A DNA stretch of 64,000 nucleotides from positions 124,001 through 188,000 of the forward strand of contig JAKSYS010000009.1 of NCBI GenBank assembly GCA_022925895.1, in the 5' to 3' direction. The position numbers and the translations under genes were made by a program. The notes under the pieces are model-generated. The model did no database searches. It was not told where the DNA came from and saw nothing but the letters and a program-made list of their open reading frames with translations. This DNA comes from Fragilaria crotonensis (Eukaryota; Bacillariophyta; Fragilariophyceae; Fragilariales; Fragilariaceae). Positions 43,750-55,453 of the stretch are shown one piece after another (position 1 is the stretch's first letter; every line of letters begins with the position of its first letter).

Positions 43750-46004
43750 GATTATATTTTCCCAGCCTCCTTCCGTATCGCTCGTCCATGAGTTCGTCGA
43801 CTTGCATTGCAGGCCGCGCAGCTTCGGCTCGTGCTGCTGGCACAAGTGGGGCAATCTCGGGGGGCGATTTCGCCCTCGTTCGCTTCGTTATGGGCATCTC
43901 TCGTCACCTCGTTCGCGTTTGCTCTCGTCATTTCGTTTGCGTCATCTTCGGCGTTCACTTCGTCGTTTTCGGCATCCTCTCTCGTCACCTCGTTCGCGTT
44001 TGCTCTCGTCACTTCGTTTGCTTCGTCGTCAGCGTTCGCGTTTGCTCTCGTTGCTTCGTCGTTAGCGTTCACTTCGTCGTCTCTCGTCACCTCGTTCGCG
44101 TTTGCTCTCGTCACTTCGTTCGCTTCGTCGTCGATGATGACTTCGTCGTCCATATTTATGATTTCGTTTGCATCCTCTTCTATGGCAACATCTGGTGGGA
44201 TGTTCTCTTCAACAATCTCAACGATCTCATCATCCACTCCTGCGATCTGGCCGTCGATCCAGTCGTCATCATCATCATCTGGGTCGTCGTTCGGATCGAA
44301 ATCGTCACCATCGTCGTCTTCATCATTCGCATCGTCGCCATCGTCACCATCGTCGTCATTATCGGGAATGAGCACTCCTGCCCGATCGGAAAACTCAAGG
44401 GGAGTCAGTTCGAGATCGCGCCGAGATAGTCTGTGCACCCGATCAATGACATCTGCAGGGATTGGGAGTTCTGTCCATTGTGTGCGGTGCAGGCGCTTAC
44501 CAGTTGTAAGGCTGTAGAAATAGTGTCCCCCTTGTGCGTTACCTGTCGGGCGGAGCGCAATGGCACCTGTCGTGCGCGGTGTCATAGAGTTGTCGTGGGG
44601 TTCATGGGTCTGGACGTAAGCGCCAAACTCGATTTTGCAATGAGTGGCATAGTCAATCGTCGACCCCACCACGATAGCTCGAGGGCTCAACACATCGGAA
44701 ATGCCCCTCTGGGCAGGGAAACTGTTGAGCCAGAACACCACGTAGTGTATGAGCTCGATAACGATTCTTGCGGGCAATTGCTTGAACGGCAGTGTGCTGA
44801 CCACACTTCTGGACCTTTCTTTGATGGTCCTGATGTGGCGCTCTATCTCGGGCACATGTTCTTCGGCGGCCACACAATTTATGGTGATCCCTAACTCCGC
44901 AACGTCACCAACGAGACCGTCCTTGTCAAACTCGCCGTCCATCAGTATCACCTCAATGTGGAACCCACGCTTTGCATACGTCTGGTGCACATGCGTGATG
45001 GCCTTAAAAATCGTCTCGGATTTTCGGTTGGTTAGGAACTCAGATGTCGAAAACCGAATATTCCTCGAAATTGTAACGAAAAATGGAAGCTTGTTTACGA
45101 ACATGATATCACCGGCAAGAGTCACTTTCCGGTACCGAGACATTATGGTAGCTGGTATATTGGTGTACGTAGCCTGGACTGCTTTTGGCGTCTTTCGGAT
45201 TGTCTTGCCCATGAGCGATCCGACCTCTGGGCCAAATATCCGCTCCGCTGCAATGATGTCCTCACGCTTGACAGGGCAATTTTGGAACAGGTTCTTGTCC
45301 ACGATGCCCAGGAATGTCTTAGTGCTTGGTCTTCCGATGATTTTTTGTACCTTTCGAGCCAGTACCGCCTTCGAGTAATCGCGTTCGGAGTACTTAATAC
45401 GGTTATCCTCTACCGTATTGATCAGGTTCACGCCATAGTGTCCTGCTGTGTCTTCATGGTCCTGTTCCTTGGTATCGATGTAGTATAGCCCCTTCGGGGA
45501 CTGCTTGAAAACACGCACCGTCCCGTCATGTTTGGTTAGGTGGAAAGCATTTCCTTCCTCGGTATCGAATGTCACGCGGTATCCACGTTCTTTCGCCTTC
45601 GCGAGAGACAGAATGTTCGCAATGCCTGCAGGGTTGTACCACACGGTTCCGTATCCACGGAGCTCGCCGATCAACTTAGTACTGGCGATGCCAGCGTTGC
45701 AGTGAATGTCCATCGAGTTTGAATGCTCGCGAATATTCGACAACAGATTCTTGTTGCAGAAAACATCCACTGTAGACTGGTTATCAAGAAGGATCCAGTT
45801 TCGCGGAAGCTTACCGTCGTGCTCGATTTGCATGACAACCCCGTGGTCAGGTCCAACCGCGCCGACGTTTACGAAGGCATAGTTGGCAACCTCATCTTGG
45901 TCGTCAAGGAAGTCAATGTCGTAGATGCCACTTGTGAGTAGCGTCGTACCCGACTGTTTCTTGGCTGCTTCAGCTGCTGGCTTTTTCTCATCACCCTCCG
46001 CCAC
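43750..46004 (-). mobile_element. copia element part: protease and integrase region
   Basis: Contains an aspartic-protease-like WILLDNQSTVDVF, an integrase region (PFKQLPARIVIELIHYVVFWLN and following) and, towards the reverse transcriptase side, a long simple repeat of NEVTRANA/DDEVNANDEA and Asp-rich units, also visible at DNA level (43900-44350). Confidence 0.85.
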
Positions 46005-46009
46005 ACGTT

Positions 46010-47116
46010 CACCGTCGCACTCGTTTGCGTAGTGTCCTTTCTTTTTTGCAGCGGTGACACGTTATGTGCTCCTTGCTTCTGGGTTTGGCCTTTTTGTCAG
46101 CTTTCTCGCTGTCGGCGTTCACGAAGGCAATTTCCCCCTTCGCCTCCCACCTCGCGCTGTCCGAGTCGAGGATTGTTCTGGTAGTTGGAGAGGCGATGAA
46201 ATGCATCGGCCCTGCTGTTGGGATAGCGGGCGTTACCCTCATTGTAATCGTTGTTGATCCCTTCGATGTACTTGCCGAAACGGGCACGATCGCACGTCAA
46301 CATAAACGCAACTCCCAGGATCCTGTCCCTGACTTCGGCCTTCATAGCACCGAGCTCGGCAGGGGTCATCGCGGCCTTGTCTCTTCCGTTTAGAACATAC
46401 CGTTCCATCCCGACGTCGTCATCGATGTTGCCGCCAGTATGTTCGAGCACATCAACGAGATTGTTGAAAACGGTGAGATGCTCCTTCAGAGTAGTGCTTC
46501 CGTTTTGCATCAGGTTGAAATATCGTTTCTTTGCTTCGTGGATGGCCCTTCCTGGATAATTCTGGCTTTGGAAGGCATACGCAATGTTCTTGATAAGTAT
46601 GAGCAGTTTCAGGCCATCGCCGCTTCGCCAGATCTCGTCCCAGCCAGCGCTCGATTCCAGCTTCTGCTGCATCATGTCGGTGCATTGGCCCCATACAAGG
46701 GCGTATAGCTTCTTGATGTTTTCGTTGAAGCCCGCCATCTGTTTTCCGACCATTGTGACTGCGTCTCCCCACAATTTCGTCTGACCAGCAGTTGCTGTTG
46801 GAGGTAAGTCGTCTGGTAGGAAGAACGTTGGCGCCTCAAGAGTGTCGATAGCGAGACGAATGTCGCCACCATGCTTGAAAGTCCTACCGCAATAAGCGGA
46901 TAACTCCTTCTTGGTTCTGACGAACGTATCTGCCATTTTAGATTCAGAACAATCAAAAATAGCTCCGTTCAGCTCGTCGCATTTTCCTTCAAATTTCTTC
47001 GACGCGACACGATGACCCTTGTTGAAGTTGTAGCCTCTCTTTTTGGCTTCACCTTCTTCCTTGTCCTTCTGTCCTGCATCACTGTTTCGCTCGGTCCTTT
47101 CCTTGGCCTCTGCCAT
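46010..47116 (-). mobile_element. copia element part: gag region
   Basis: A gag-like helical protein begins at 47116 (MAEAKERTERNS) and a zinc-knuckle-like CHRC word lies towards its end, just before the protease. This is the usual copia position. Confidence 0.75.
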
Positions 47117-47146
47117 GATTAGGACTTGAGTTTTCTAATTTAATTT

Positions 47147-47474
47147 TGTTGAAACCACAATATCAACACACAGTACCTACGTGCCAATCAGACAACGGTA
47201 CAGTACTGTAGTAGACACTGGGAGATTAAATCGCTTGTAAATCGGAAAATTAAATTAGAATGAGACTATCATTCGTTTCCCAAGGTGGTCCGTTTACAAT
47301 TGACCTTTTCGTTCACACGTGATACGTTCTCAGTCTTGCCGGCACTCAACCGTGACCGCTTCCGTTTCTCTTTAATATCTTGTTTAGACTCAACGGTTCT
47401 CCATCCGGTATTCGTTTCGTCTCCGTTTGTCCTCTCACTATGTCCGGTCATTCCGTCGATAACATTATTCAACA
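47147..47474 (-). repeat. LTR (5' LTR of the copia element)
   Basis: 328 bp, matching 41712-42039 with about three visible differences. It precedes the gag region on the minus strand. Confidence 0.92.
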
Positions 47475-47796
47475 GGTGTGTCGACATCCCCATTGGCACT
47501 TGCTCTTGGCTCATGGCTCATGGTGACATCATTCCCACAGGTGGCTTGCAAGCGGAATTGAATGCTATTATGCAGAATCAAGAAGTTAGACAACGAGTCG
47601 ATCGTGCCATATAATTGGTATAAGTTGTAACACATTCTGCCACTCGCATCGCTCCAATATCATTTCTATACCAGAATATCTCCTTCTTGAACTGATTCGA
47701 CGACTTGAGTGCTACTGCTGCCAGTTACCGATTCAATTCCTTTTGCCAAGTCCTGCAGCATCGACTGTTGATGTTGAAGCAATTCTTCCGCGTTTT
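47475..47796. other. Spacer with possible 3' exon remnant
   Basis: An acceptor-like CATTCCCACAG at 47530-47540 is followed by an open stretch ending in TAA at 47614 (GLQAELNAIMQNQEVRQRVDRAI). It reads like the last exon of a host gene whose upstream part is not visible, since the copia element starts just before it. Low support. Confidence 0.25.
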
Positions 47797-48798
47797 TCAC
47801 ACCGACTTTGATCCCTCTTCTATAAGAGATCTAATCACATCCTGTTGGCGGAGACATTCGTCCAACTTGGCCTGCTTGCCTTGTTTTTCAAGGTTGTGAC
47901 CGAATGACTCATCAGGTCCGCGCCCAACACTATCGTTGACTTGCATATCCAGTTTCGGTTTAGCACCCTCGCAGTGATTCCGCGTCTCACGTTCCATGTG
48001 TTCCTGCAAGAGACGTACAACATCAAATTGCGAACGACCGCGAGCCACATCAAGAGCTGTCCTGCCATACAAAAATCCCTTTTTATCCCTGATATTGACG
48101 TCAACCCCTCTGTGATTCAACAAGGCACGAACAACAGCTAAATGACCCTTCCCGCTTGCTTGGAAGAGAGCTGTGTAACCAAAGCTATCTGTGGCATTTA
48201 CTTCCGTCCCTTTGTGATTCAATAACTCACGAACCACGTCCAAATGACCCGAGCAACTTGCTTGGATGAGAGCTGTGGAACCAGAGTTATCTGTGGCATT
48301 TACTTCCGTCCCTTTGTGATTCAATAACTCACGAACCACGTGCAAATGATCCTCAACGCTTGCAATCATTAGAGCTGTGCTGCCATTGTAACACTTGATA
48401 TTGACATCCACCCTCTCGTGATTCAACAAAGCGCGGACCATTTCCACATGGCCATTATTGATTGCACGGATGAGAGGTGTTCCGCCATTCCCATCCCTGA
48501 TATTCACATTCAACCCCTCGTGATTCAACAAAGCACGGACCATTTCCACATGGCCATTCTTGATTGCACCGAAAAGAGCGGAACGGTTCTGACGACTCTG
48601 GATATTCGCATTCACCCCCTCGACTTTCAATAACGCACGAACCACTTCCAAATGGCCATTATAGCTTGCCAAGATGAGAGCAGTGTCGCCAAAAAAGTCG
48701 CTTTTGGCATTCACATTAGCCCCTTTTTGCAAGAGTTCAAGAACCGCGTCAAGATTCCCATCTCCTGCATTCTGAATCAATTCTAAGTGCAAACTCAT
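47797..48798 (-). CDS. Ankyrin-repeat protein
   Basis: A 333-aa protein from the ATG at 48798 (MSLHLELIQNAGDGNLDAVLELLQKGANVN); an in-frame upstream start at 48888 would add a non-ankyrin leader. It has about seven to eight ankyrin repeats of 33-34 residues (G-x-T-A-L-I-x-A-S-x-x-G-H-L-x-V-V-R-x-L-L-N), then a charged C-terminal tail (HMERETRNHCEGAKPKLDMQV) that ends in a coiled-coil-like stretch. Neighbouring repeats are nearly identical at DNA level, so the array expanded recently. It is a protein-interaction scaffold of unknown target. Intronless and intact. Confidence 0.8.
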   Translation of the reverse strand: MSLHLELIQNAGDGNLDAVLELLQKGANVNAKSDFFGDTALILASYNGHLEVVRALLKVEGVNANIQSRQNRSALFGAIKNGHVEMVRALLNHEGLNVNIRDGNGGTPLIRAINNGHVEMVRALLNHERVDVNIKCYNGSTALMIASVEDHLHVVRELLNHKGTEVNATDNSGSTALIQASCSGHLDVVRELLNHKGTEVNATDSFGYTALFQASGKGHLAVVRALLNHRGVDVNIRDKKGFLYGRTALDVARGRSQFDVVRLLQEHMERETRNHCEGAKPKLDMQVNDSVGRGPDESFGHNLEKQGKQAKLDECLRQQDVIRSLIEEGSKSV

Positions 48799-48888
48799 AC
48801 TCGAGTACTGGATTATCCACGTATTTGCGTTTTGTGTGCATTTGTGCACCGTTTGCAATGAAAATCGAGTCGTTCGGCATATTCCCAA

Positions 48889-49354
48889 AGCTTCACAACT
48901 TCACAACATATTAGGAACAGTACGACGTACAGCTGGTTTTCTGTTCTAAAATCCGGGCGCACGTCCCAGTATTAATTCTACGCTAGACCGATTTCACTGC
49001 CAATATGACGTCACGAGGGCGGGACTTTGTCGTGTTGGAAGCAAGGCTTCCACAATGAGATTTTCAAGCCGTCGTTTGCAACATTTCCATTCTAATCTAT
49101 AGATTTACCTCCTGCAGTCACCTTCCTATGTAACTCAGTGAACCTACTGTTGGTGATAAATCTATAGATACAATGGTTGACAAAGGTAAATATGCTATTT
49201 TGACTGATGCCGTCATGCTACTTCGAACAGACATCACGTATGGTCCGAGATTGTCAAATTGCTGGCTTCCTGCATCAACTTGGGCTGAAGCTTTAGGAGA
49301 TTTGATGTCAATGCGTCCCTTGGCGTCATTGATGTAAGAAGGTTCAATACAGGG
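48889..49354. other. Spacer
   Basis: No gene. The words CTATAGATTTACC (about 49099) and GATAAATCTATAGATAC (about 49156) form an inverted pair 60 bp apart and could be part of the end of the transposon that follows. No matching right end was found. Confidence 0.3.
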
Positions 49355-52300
49355 ATGTCCAAGTCGGCTTCTTTCGGAGAATTGATGCACCGATTTGATG
49401 GATCAAACACAACAGGAGTGTTCAGAGTCACATACAAGAACACATTCTATTACTACTTCACAGAGAAATCAAGGCAGATACGGTACCCATGTCCACTTAA
49501 CAGTGCATGGAACGAAAAAGTAATGGAAGCAGCCGCAAATGTGCTAGTCATTCCAAGCACAAGATCAAGACCCGCTCTCGACACAATGATAACTACACCT
49601 GTCAACACGGAGGCTACAACGGGAGGAAGGATCGGAGACATTGTTGAGCAATCACCGAGCAAACGAGCAAGGATAGGAGATACTGGTGCGGCCGCTGTAA
49701 TGATTGCTGCTGATGCTTCTAGCTCAAGTTACTGGCCATGTAGCCCAGAGGCATACCGAGTGTTCAAACCACCAAAGAAACATGGGACAACGAATTGCGA
49801 GGATGGGAATGATACTGATTTCGATTCTGAAACTCCAATGGAAGCACTTCAGAGAAGGATTGTACTGCTTCAAAGCGTTCATGAGGAAGAAAATAATTGG
49901 AGGAATGTTGTGCAAGGTAGAGATATCGACAACGTGTGTACCAAAGCTGAGATATGCGCTGTCAGGCAAAGGGCGACGTTTCTTTGTTATGCGTACCGAT
50001 TGGCTCTTGCAAAAATGAATGAATGGACGTGGCAAGACTGTTGCACTGAATCTTGTAAGGTATTGAACACTGTTGGTATGACGCAAGCAACCTTCTATAA
50101 AACCATCGCAAATTGGAACATTGTGTTCCGTAATTTTGAATGCTTCCCAAACCCAAACTTGTCTGTTCAGTGTGGGAAACGACCTCTTCCTCGAGTTCTC
50201 GAAGTGTTTCCATGCGCAAAGGAGCAGATTGTTGCATTTGGCGTCGAGAACTTGTCACATCTTTCAATTGAAGCAGTCTATCAATTCGTTCATTCGTCTG
50301 TAATCCCAAGGCTGGCTGCGTTGTGGAAACGTGAATCGGTAGTAGACGAAGATACTGCAGAAACGTCAACATTGAGTACAAGTACTACAGCCATTAATCC
50401 TACTAGCAATCCTGTCGATGTCGATCAAGATGAGGATGATATTGCGCTATTCCTTCGCGCACATAGACTTAAAAACATGAGCTTCACAACAGCATGGCGC
50501 TGGATGCGATTACTCGGATTCAAGTATGATACGAGAAGGAAGAGCTTCTACGTCGATGGCCATGAACGTGAAGATGTTGTCGCACATCGAAATGCATTCT
50601 GCAAGAACTACCTTACCGTGCTTGAGCCACGTTGTCGGCGTTGGATTCAGCTTCCACTCAGTGAAGCTGCTACGATCAAGACCTTAGACACAGATTTCGG
50701 ACATCATTACTATGATATTATATCTGATGAGACTCGGGTTGAGTTTCACGTTGACTATTGGAAGAATTGCATATCAAGAATCAAAAGGAGAAGAGGCAGC
50801 GCGAGATGTTGAAGCAAAAACAAGCATACGAGTGTCATCATCAGTCAGGCCCTTGATGATTATTGGTCAAGATGAGTCTGTCTTCGCGCAGTATCTACTG
50901 TCCTCCAAACAATGGGTTGGGCCAAAAGGACAAGTGCCACTTCTGCCCAAGTCGGAGGGCGATGGGTATATGCTTTCTGCGTTCGTGTCACGCGAATTCG
51001 GCTTTGGCAGGCAGATGACAGAGGATGAGTTACAAAGAGTGAATATGGCAAGGCAAACAGCAGCTCTCGGCGGTGGAAATTACCTCGATACAACAGCTGC
51101 GATGGAAATCTTGGGAACAACGAGGAAGCCGATTTTGTTGGAATCCCCCCTTCGTAAAATACTTGTTCATCGGAATCAATAATCAGGGTTATTGGAATTC
51201 ATACCACATGAGTCTTCAGCTTGAGGATGTGGTTGATTGCCTACGAATCCTATATCCAAGCTTCGATTTTGTATTTTTGTTCGATCATTCTCAGGGACAC
51301 GCTCGCAAACGTGATGGTGCACTCAGTGCGATCAACATGCAAAAGAACTTTGGAGGATCAAAACAGCAGATGAGAGACACAGTCATAATGTCACAAGAGG
51401 GTTATCTGGGCACACACTCACCAACCCTGGGCATCGGAGACACACAGTCAATGGTATTCAATACTGACGACTGTGGCCCATGGTATTTGACACCAGAGCA
51501 ACGTGACTTACAACGTCATGATCGAATAATGGGGAAAAGAAGCAAGCCAATTGAAAAAACAAAGAAGACCCTTCTTGAAGAGCTCAACGAAAAGGGTGTG
51601 ACGCTCCAACAAAAACGCGGGTACACTAAAGCCGAACTTCAGGAATTGGCAAGAAACAATTCAATCGAAACTCACAAAGAAGTCGACAAAATCCTATCTG
51701 GATGGGAAGGAAAATCTAAAGGCATGCTACAAGTTCTGTGGGAAAGAGGACTGATTGATCCAAGTGAGTTAGATAAATACACTGTCGACGGAAAGAAAGA
51801 CACAATTTCAGGGAAGATTGACTTACGGTATTCCCTACGCCATCTCATCGCAGAGTGTGCTGATTTCAAGGATGAGGAAACGGCACTTCAGTACCTTGGA
51901 TCTCAGCTGGGCATCACGGTACTTCTAACACCAAAGTTCCATGCCGAATTAGCAGGGGAAGGCATTGAATTTTGCTGGGGTCACGCAAAGGCTTTCTACC
52001 GACGGGTTCCTGTATCTCAAAAAGAGGACGAGAGAATTTCAAACAACTTGTGAGAGATTCAACGTGTTCAATCAAGGAGTTGACCAAAGAAAGGATGGGA
52101 AAGTTTGCTTCGAGAGCACGCGCATATATTTGTACTTACCATCATCTTTTGAGAGTCAGCAGAGAATGAGGCAGCAAGGTCGTACCCACAACTTCATCGC
52201 CACAAGTATAACAGAAGATCAAGGACTTCTGTACTCCGAAATCCAACGCCTGATGAAATTGTTCAAGTCTCACAGGTGTGCATTGGACTTCGATCGTGGC

Positions 52301-52357
52301 TTCGTCAACAGTGCACTCAAAGAAGCAAAGACAAGAAACGAGGAGGACGAGGTGTGA
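49355..52357 (+). mobile_element. DDE transposase gene of a large DNA transposon (IS630/Tc1-like fold)
   Basis: About 1000 codons, interrupted by single-base frame changes (near 50750, at C6 51145-51150, at A5 52019-52023 and near 52160). N-terminal part: helical DNA-binding region. Catalytic part: D in IKTLDTDFGHHYYDI, then IIGQDESVFAQYLLSSKQWV with PKGQVPLLPKSEGDGYMLSAF, then FVFLFDHSQGHARKRDGALS; this D..DE..D/E succession with W-x-x-P-x-G resembles IS630/Tc1/mariner transposases. Then conserved blocks MVFNTDDCGPWYL, GWEGKSKGMLQVLWERGL, AELAGEGIEFCWGHAKAFYR, RARAYICTYHHL and KSHRCALDFDRGFV. I did not find terminal inverted repeats, so only the gene is marked. Because most breaks are at homopolymers, some may be sequencing errors. 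Confidence 0.65.
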
Positions 52358-52717
52358 TCATCATGTCGACAGAGATGGATTTTTATGGTCGCAGGAGACA
52401 GCTGCTACTAAAACTTGATAAAGGATATGGAAATAATATGCGTGCATGGTACGAATTGTACACAACCTACGTTCGGACGCTTCAACGAAAAACCAGCTGT
52501 ACCTGGTACTCTGCCAGCACGTGGAAAAGGTATTAGTTCAACCAGTCGTCGACGAAGGGACTTTGCGGCATAGACATGGCATAGTGGAACATTTGATATA
52601 CACAGTGTCATTTGGCATAAGACATCTAGTACTGTCACTTGGCATATTGTGGCTCTGGAATGACCTCAATCACTCGAGGCATACTTTGTGCTTCGTGGTG
52701 AACTCATTTTGCCGACA

Positions 52718-55131
52718 ATGAAGCCTTTATCCAAACTGAACATGTCGAGCAGGGGCTTTCTCGTCGTCATTCCAGCCCTTGCTATCTTTTCATTGTTCAC
52801 ATCAGAAAGTGTTACTCGGGTCTTCCGTCGTCTCGCCGTGGATTGTATTCAGAACGTGTTCGCCTCGTCGACCAAAATTCTCACCATACCCGAGATTCCC
52901 AGTCCGAATGTGAGCCATGTTCCTGCTTACCTAGCGCTTTGTCAGGTACGTTTCTCCAGTCCGATTCAATTTTGATCCTTCCATTTCTTATGCTGATCAT
53001 TTTTTCGCTGAACACTGTAGGAATGGATTAGACAAGACGCTTACCACCCTACAGGTGATTGGGAAAGTTTTCAGATTGTCGAGGATATTGATGTGTGCTT
53101 AGACTGGTCAGCTCCGCACTTGGCGCTTATGGAGATTTACGCTGCCAGTATTGTTTCCAACCAACTGCCCAGGATCAAATATAGACATAATTGTGATCGC
53201 ACAGTTGTCAGAAACGAAGCTGCTCCTGGGTTCGACTATACAACTGTTCAACAGGTCTTGAACACACCAGGATTGAGATCGAACCTAAATGTACTTTCGG
53301 TGGACGCTTTGAAGCAGCAATGTCGCCGATGTTTGTTGTCCTACGACCCTCAGCTCGAAGAAGCTCGCGTTGCCGCTAAGGGATATCACCATTGTTTCGC
53401 GTTTCCAGAGGACACGAGCCGCCTTCGCAATTGGGACCCTTCTAAAGTTCCTTACGTTCCCTACAGTTATCCAGGAGTGGCCCCATTCTCAACGATTATC
53501 GTGGCTTTCCGCCAGCGTCTCTATCACTCGGCCCTGGAATGGCAAGACGTTGTTGATGCACCACCGAAAGAGCGAACCAGCGGGGTCGTCTATTGGCTCG
53601 ACCCTACAACTATTGGCTTGGCGTATGCAGATGTCATGTCGGAGATTCCAAACATTCACAATGTGACATCAATTTCGATTCTTGCCGGCCCTCTCTGTGC
53701 TACTGCCTACCTTCCAACTGGACAAGTGTGCCATCAGTACGGAGAAGCATTGAGGGACTACCTCGCTACGAAACTCCCTCGTCTCCTGGGAAAGGGATAC
53801 AAAGGAGAACATGGTGTGACATTCAAGATGATGACTAGTACCGCAGCGGCCAACTCTCGTATGATCATCGCGAAAACGCTCATATGCCCTCCTCGTTCAC
53901 CGTCTTGCCTCTTCCCGGCGGTGGCAAAGAGGGTCAATATAAACAAGGCGATCGTATTGGAGGATCCTGGATGGATGAAAGCTGTTGATTTCATGTGTAA
54001 GTGTCTTTCGTGAACCTGAATGCTCGCAGCGTTCGAATTCTTCAACTCACGGCTTGAATATTTTGATACTTCAGCTATTGCCGGTCATCATGGAACCACC
54101 CAGACCAAGATACTTCCGCCTTACAAGATCCCACGAACTTACACGGAGCCTCCAAGCATCATACACAGAAACTTGGTGACGGAGGAACACACGCGCATCA
54201 ACGCCGTAACGGACAGCGAGGTACGCACATGGCAAGGGTGGGAAATCCAAGATCAACTTTTGTTTTCACCTCAATCTCACATTTTTCCCATGTATAGGGA
54301 TATCCACAAGGCGTAGTCAAACGCGCTATCCCAGACGATGCGACAATCGCATCATTATCTCCTCAGCAAATCCTTGACGACTTTGCAATCGCCATGGAAC
54401 GTTACAACAGGAACCCCAACAAGTTCATTACTCGTCTTGAAATCATTCCATCTGCTGTCGATATTCAGCGTGCTCTCGCCAACAAGATTACTCTGACTGC
54501 CAACCAGGTCATCAAATGGAACTATCCCAAGTACGGAACCGGTGGGCCTGGCTACCGTCATGGTGAGCTTTGTACGGACGCTGATTCCCGACGAAATGGC
54601 GTCTTTCCAACCGTGGAGTACTACACCACAGCTGCTGATCGTCGTCACGAGTCCATGCTGCGCATGAAAACCGAATGGGCTACTGCATTCTACGGACACA
54701 TTAAGAACAATCGTAACCTTGACGATTCTTCTACAGTCTTTGAGATCAAATGCCCCTCCGGCGTCCAACCGGATGGTTCCTTAGTTCACTTTGCCACAAC
54801 GGGAGATGTCGTGACCCGAACGACTGCCAACACCATCATTGTTGCATCGCAATACGGAATTACCATTCGTGATGCCACCACGGGCGTGACAGTCGCCACT
54901 GGAATTCAGAATGTACCATATGGAACTGTGTACAGAGAAAAAGACGGGTACAAGATCAAGAACGACAATTCGCCACACATCTTGGTCCGTCGTACGGTTG
55001 AAATTGATCCCGAACGAGAGACCCTGGCATTCCGAAGTGAAGTCCAAAAGATGTGCGAGAAGTATCAGATACGATTGGATGAAGCGGTCATGGCGCATGC
55101 GCAATCGCAATCACAACCGCAATCTGAATAA
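52718..55131 (+). CDS. Unrecognised four-exon protein with N-terminal membrane anchor
   Basis: Exons 52718-52945, 53021-53996, 54075-54220 and 54298-55131; introns GTACGT..TGTAG, GTAAGT..TTCAG and GTACGC..TATAG keep one frame and give 727 aa. One hydrophobic segment near the N-terminus (GFLVVIPALAIFSLFT, residues ~13-28) suggests a signal anchor or signal peptide. The rest is soluble, with several Cys (RRCLLSYDP, KGYHHCFAF), WDPSKVPYVPYSYPGVAPF, VVYWLDPTTIGLAYADVM, and a Gln-rich end (AQSQSQPQSE). I do not recognise a domain. The CDS opens in a short ATG leader after the transposase region, and each exon joins to a plausible continuation, so I consider it a real gene. Confidence 0.65.
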
Positions 55132-55453
55132 AGTGGGGTTGGGTTACATTGATTTTGTTGATTAACTACTGGTATAACAAAAAATGTATTCGTATATGTA
55201 TAGACTATTATACGAGTACTGTGCTACAGTATTGGTCATTGTCATTTTCATGGTACTGGTACTACTTCATATTCCAGTATACCAGACCGACTAGTACAGT
55301 ACCTGGTATCTGGCACTCCAGTACTAGTACACTTCTCTCTAACTGAAGTCAGAATTTCAAGTACGTGTCCGTCAAACAGCAACTCTGCATCAGAAAACAC
55401 AGATCGCACATATCACGATCATCACCACATAATATCGCAGATTAAAGCAAGAA
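55132..55453. other. Spacer
   Basis: About 320 bp rich in GTACTGGTACTA-type microrepeats; no gene. It should hold the promoter and leader of the antiporter gene. Confidence 0.35.

Larger units (their letters stand above)
41712..47474 (-). mobile_element. Ty1/copia LTR retrotransposon (fossil)
   Basis: A full-length copia-type element of about 5.76 kb on the minus strand, with two 328-bp LTRs that start TGTTGAA and end TTCAACA. Part order on the minus strand is gag, protease, integrase, reverse transcriptase, RNase H, as in Ty1/copia and the diatom CoDi lineages. The LTRs differ at about three visible sites, so insertion is recent. The internal region is broken in several places (about five). 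No matching target-site duplication is seen at the ends. It sits between the 5' ends of SEC24 and the ankyrin gene side. Confidence 0.93.

Noticed and set aside
43788-44517. Plus-strand frames rich in Val/Ser/Phe
   Set aside because: Antisense of the Asp/Asn/Ala repeat within the copia element.
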